A stretch of DNA of 64,000 bases from Peribacillus glennii (lineage in GTDB: Bacteria > Bacillota > Bacilli > Bacillales > DSM-1321): assembly GCF_003429105.1 (NCBI RefSeq), contig NZ_QVTD01000016.1, positions 1 through 64,000 on the forward strand, given 5' to 3'. Under the pieces are notes generated by a model that worked only from the letters and a program-made list of their open reading frames with translations, had not been told where the DNA came from and made no database searches. The translations under genes were made by a program, and so were the position numbers. Below, piece after piece: positions 61,897-64,000 of the stretch. Numbering within the stretch: position 1 is the stretch's first letter; every line of letters begins with the position of its first letter.

Positions 61897-63399
61897 ATGG
61901 ATCGTAATATATATAAGGAAAATAGTGTTTTTATCATTTCATTGTTGCTTACTCTCATTTTCATTATATGGGGTGTTTTTTTTACAGAAAATCTAACTAA
62001 AGTCACCAACGCCGTTTATAATGCCTCGATCGATTATCTTGGATGGGTATACCTTGGGGCTACCTTATTCTTTGTCATTTTCTCCATCTATTTACTTTTT
62101 TCTAAGTATGGCAATATCCGGCTCGGCAGGAAAACTGACAAGCCTGATTTCAGCACCGGTTCTTGGCTCGCAATGTTATTCGGTGCCGGCATGGGAATCG
62201 GAATTGTGTATTGGAGTGTCGCTGAACCTGTGACCCACTTCACGGCACCTCCTTACGGAAAAAGTTATACTATTGAGGCAGCGAACACTGCAATGAAATA
62301 TACATTTTTTCATTGGGGCCTTCATCCATGGGCGATATACACTGTTATTGGATTAGCCCTTGCTTTTTTCCAATACAACAAAAGGCTTCCAGCGGCCATC
62401 AGTTCAGCGTTCCATCCGATTTTAGGCGATAGAATCTACGGACCAATAGGGAAAACGATCGATATCCTGTCCATCTTTGCAACAGTCTTCGGTATCGCAA
62501 CCTCTTTAGGGCTGGGGGCCATGCAGGTTACAGCCGGAATGCATGACATATTTGGAATCCCTAATACGTTATTTATCCAGCTGGTTGTCATTGTCGTCGC
62601 AACAGTCCTTTTTATTATCTCAATTAACACAGGCTTGGAAAGAGGAATAAAGTACTTATCCAACGCAGCGATTATTTTGTCTGTTGCTATCATGCTGCTG
62701 ATTTTGCTTGTCGGTCCAGCCATAACTGTCATTCAAGTGTTTTTTAATACGATGGGTCTGTATATTGGTGACTTTGTAGAAATGAGTTTAAGGTTAAACC
62801 CTTTTGGCGAAAAAGAATGGATTGCATCATGGACATTGTTTTACTGGGCATGGTGGATTGCCTGGGCACCATTCGTCGGCATGTTCATTGCCCGTGTTTC
62901 AAAAGGAAGAACAGTAAAGGAGTTTGTATTTGGGGTATTGATTGTGCCTACTCTGGGAACATGTCTTTGGATGTCCGTATTTGGGGGTTCGGCACTTGAA
63001 CTCGTTCAAAATAAAGAAAATCATGATTTGGCAAAGCATATCGCCGAAAACGTGTCCTTGTCCATTTTTACATTCTTTGACTATCTTCCATTGAGTTCCC
63101 TGTTAAGCATTTTGGGCTTCTCCGTGGTAGCAATTTATTACATAACTGTTGCCGATACTGCAACCTTTGTATTGGGAATGTTAAGTGAAGGCGGTACACT
63201 TAATCCTTCGAACAAAATTAAAATGACATGGGGTGTGATACAATCTGCTGTAGCTGCTGTATTGCTCTTAGCCGGCGGCTTGAACGTATTGCAAACAGCA
63301 TCCATTGCAGCCGCTCTTCCATTTGCCATTATCATGCTATTGATGTGCTACTCATTACTGAGAGGTTTTAAAAATGAGGTTGAAGTAAAGAGGAAATAA
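61897..63399 (+). CDS. BCCT-family osmolyte transporter (OpuD/BetL-like)
   Basis: 500 residues, about twelve membrane helices. Family marks in order: GSWLAMLFGAGMGIGIVYWS, AEPVTHF, FHWGLHPWAIYTVIGLALAF, FATVFGIATSLGLGAMQVTA and the signature FYWAWWIAWAPFVGMFIARV, SKGRTVKEFVFG. It imports betaine, choline or carnitine with Na+ (or H+). GGAGG lies 6 nt before the ATG. The GlyMetGly motif of Na+-coupled members (GAGMGIG) is present. The substrate is not fixed by sequence; glycine betaine is the likeliest by resemblance to OpuD. No osmotic promoter could be marked. Confidence 0.93.
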   Translation: MDRNIYKENSVFIISLLLTLIFIIWGVFFTENLTKVTNAVYNASIDYLGWVYLGATLFFVIFSIYLLFSKYGNIRLGRKTDKPDFSTGSWLAMLFGAGMGIGIVYWSVAEPVTHFTAPPYGKSYTIEAANTAMKYTFFHWGLHPWAIYTVIGLALAFFQYNKRLPAAISSAFHPILGDRIYGPIGKTIDILSIFATVFGIATSLGLGAMQVTAGMHDIFGIPNTLFIQLVVIVVATVLFIISINTGLERGIKYLSNAAIILSVAIMLLILLVGPAITVIQVFFNTMGLYIGDFVEMSLRLNPFGEKEWIASWTLFYWAWWIAWAPFVGMFIARVSKGRTVKEFVFGVLIVPTLGTCLWMSVFGGSALELVQNKENHDLAKHIAENVSLSIFTFFDYLPLSSLLSILGFSVVAIYYITVADTATFVLGMLSEGGTLNPSNKIKMTWGVIQSAVAAVLLLAGGLNVLQTASIAAALPFAIIMLLMCYSLLRGFKNEVEVKRK

Positions 63400-63542
63400 A
63401 AGCAACATTCAAAAGGAATTAAAACGTAAAAATTTTCCTGAAGGGGACATTTTAATTGGAATCCGATCATCCGGGTCCCATTTTCAGCGGATTGTATTGG
63501 CGTTTTACTCAGCAAAAGAGTCTCTTGTTTGGGAATGCAACC

Positions 63543-63583
63543 AAAAAAGCATGGGGTGCAGTACAACACCTCCATGCTTTTTT
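63543..63583. terminator. bidirectional terminator between convergent genes
   Basis: AAAAAAGCATGG pairs with CCATGCTTTTTT, with an inner GGTG/CACC stem. It separates the BCCT gene and the MFS gene. Confidence 0.9.
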
Positions 63584-63589
63584 GCATTA

Positions 63590-64000
63590 TTATGCTTGCT
63601 GATTTTCCGGTTTCCCGCTTTTGATAAAGAAAGAAATAAGCAGGCTGACTGCCGAAAGGACCGCAACGACAAAAAAGGATATATTCACTCCGTACATATC
63701 AGGGTGGCGGATTTCCGGACGATCCTTTGCCAATTCAGTGCTTGTAGTCATGACTGTGACAAGGATGGCCGTTCCAACAGATGCGGCAATCATTTTCATC
63801 GTGTTGTCCATGGCTGCCCCATGGGGAAGCAATCGCTTTGGAAGCAGGTTCAAGGCGGCTGTCGAAACCGGCATCATGACCATGGATAGGCCGAGCATCC
63901 TAATGCTGTACAAAATCGTGATATAGGTAATGGTGGTTGCCGGCCCTAAATCGATAAATGCAAAGGAGGACACTGTGATTATAATCAGTCCGGTAATGAC
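63590..64000 (-). CDS. MFS drug-type exporter, C-terminal part (runs off the right edge)
   Basis: The frame is open to the window edge (137 codons including the stop). Two and a half membrane helices: TYITILYSIRMLGLSMVMMP, VSTAALNLLPKRLLPHGAAM, DNTMKMIAASVGTAILVTVM, then SFFVVAVLSAVSLLISFFIK and GKPENQQA. The motif VSTAALNLLP...HGAAMDNTMK...GTAILVTVM belongs to the 14-helix DHA2 (EmrB/QacA) group of proton-driven exporters. Substrates cannot be told. The N-terminal 11 to 12 helices lie outside the window. Confidence 0.85.
   Translation of the reverse strand, partial: VITGLIIITVSSFAFIDLGPATTITYITILYSIRMLGLSMVMMPVSTAALNLLPKRLLPHGAAMDNTMKMIAASVGTAILVTVMTTSTELAKDRPEIRHPDMYGVNISFFVVAVLSAVSLLISFFIKSGKPENQQA

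Overview
The window looks like a chromosomal segment of a Bacillaceae bacterium (Bacillus sensu lato). The evidence is low-GC DNA, AGGAGG-type ribosome sites with many TTG/GTG starts, sporulation-type small proteins (YjcZ family, SirA, a Spo0E-like remnant) and a gene order that, from memory, matches the Bacillus subtilis lexA-yneA-yneB-ynzC-tkt-sirA(yneE)-yneF ... ccdA-yneI-ccdC(yneJ) neighbourhood. No species is claimed. All homology calls are by eye; no search was run.

Layout. (1) 1-5030: accessory DNA, more GC-rich from about 2500 to 5000. It holds small YjcZ-type genes, a membrane-anchored Mrr-type endonuclease, a small repressor, and a transfer-type cluster: an FtsK/SpoIIIE ATPase, a replication-relaxation family protein, a VirB2-like membrane protein and the first half of an M23 peptidase. 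(2) About 5009-19500: a decayed siphovirus-type prophage. It keeps a terminase fragment, a portal protein, a ClpP-like prohead protease with an in-frame stop, a tape-measure protein fused to it by deletion and also holding a stop, a distal tail protein, an intact-looking XhlA-holin-amidase lysis cassette, several secreted or lipoprotein cargo genes and a right-arm HTH gene. (3) 19700-22100: a tRNA-Arg(CCU) 3' fragment and a 15-bp direct repeat bracket a small cassette with an APH-type phosphotransferase and a P-loop kinase-like protein. (4) 22100-35400: host-type genes (YitT, a diguanylate cyclase, an ABM monooxygenase, a cupin, a soluble chemotaxis-type receptor) mixed with broken genes (a second xhlA, an MCP, an HTH repressor, a cytochrome-oxidase-like gene) and dispersed hairpin repeats. 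(5) 35400-46300: core genome. LexA and the divergent SOS-controlled yneA have three LexA-box-like sites between them; then come the YneB recombinase, YnzC, transketolase, SirA, YneF, a sensor histidine kinase, CcdA, a CheY-like protein and CcdC. (6) 46300-64000: ordinary chromosome. It carries a GIY-YIG protein, cyclophilin, a dead LysE exporter gene, a DacF-like carboxypeptidase, two STAS-domain proteins, an acyl-CoA synthetase behind a perfect cre palindrome, a cold-shock protein, a dual GGDEF-EAL protein, a BCCT osmolyte transporter and the end of an MFS exporter.

How it fits together. Regulation by second messenger (two cyclic-di-GMP enzymes), stressosome-type STAS proteins (two intact, one dead) and damage response (lexA/yneA) is prominent. 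The strongest signal beyond annotation is large-scale decay. At least ten genes can be read through stops or frameshifts, three partial copies of one phage end-module recur, and a hairpin repeat with a conserved tail outside the stem recurs seven or more times, mostly between 11.6 and 31.9 kb. I found no CRISPR array, no rRNA, no intact tRNA gene and no intact integrase. I did not find a complete, clearly new biological system.
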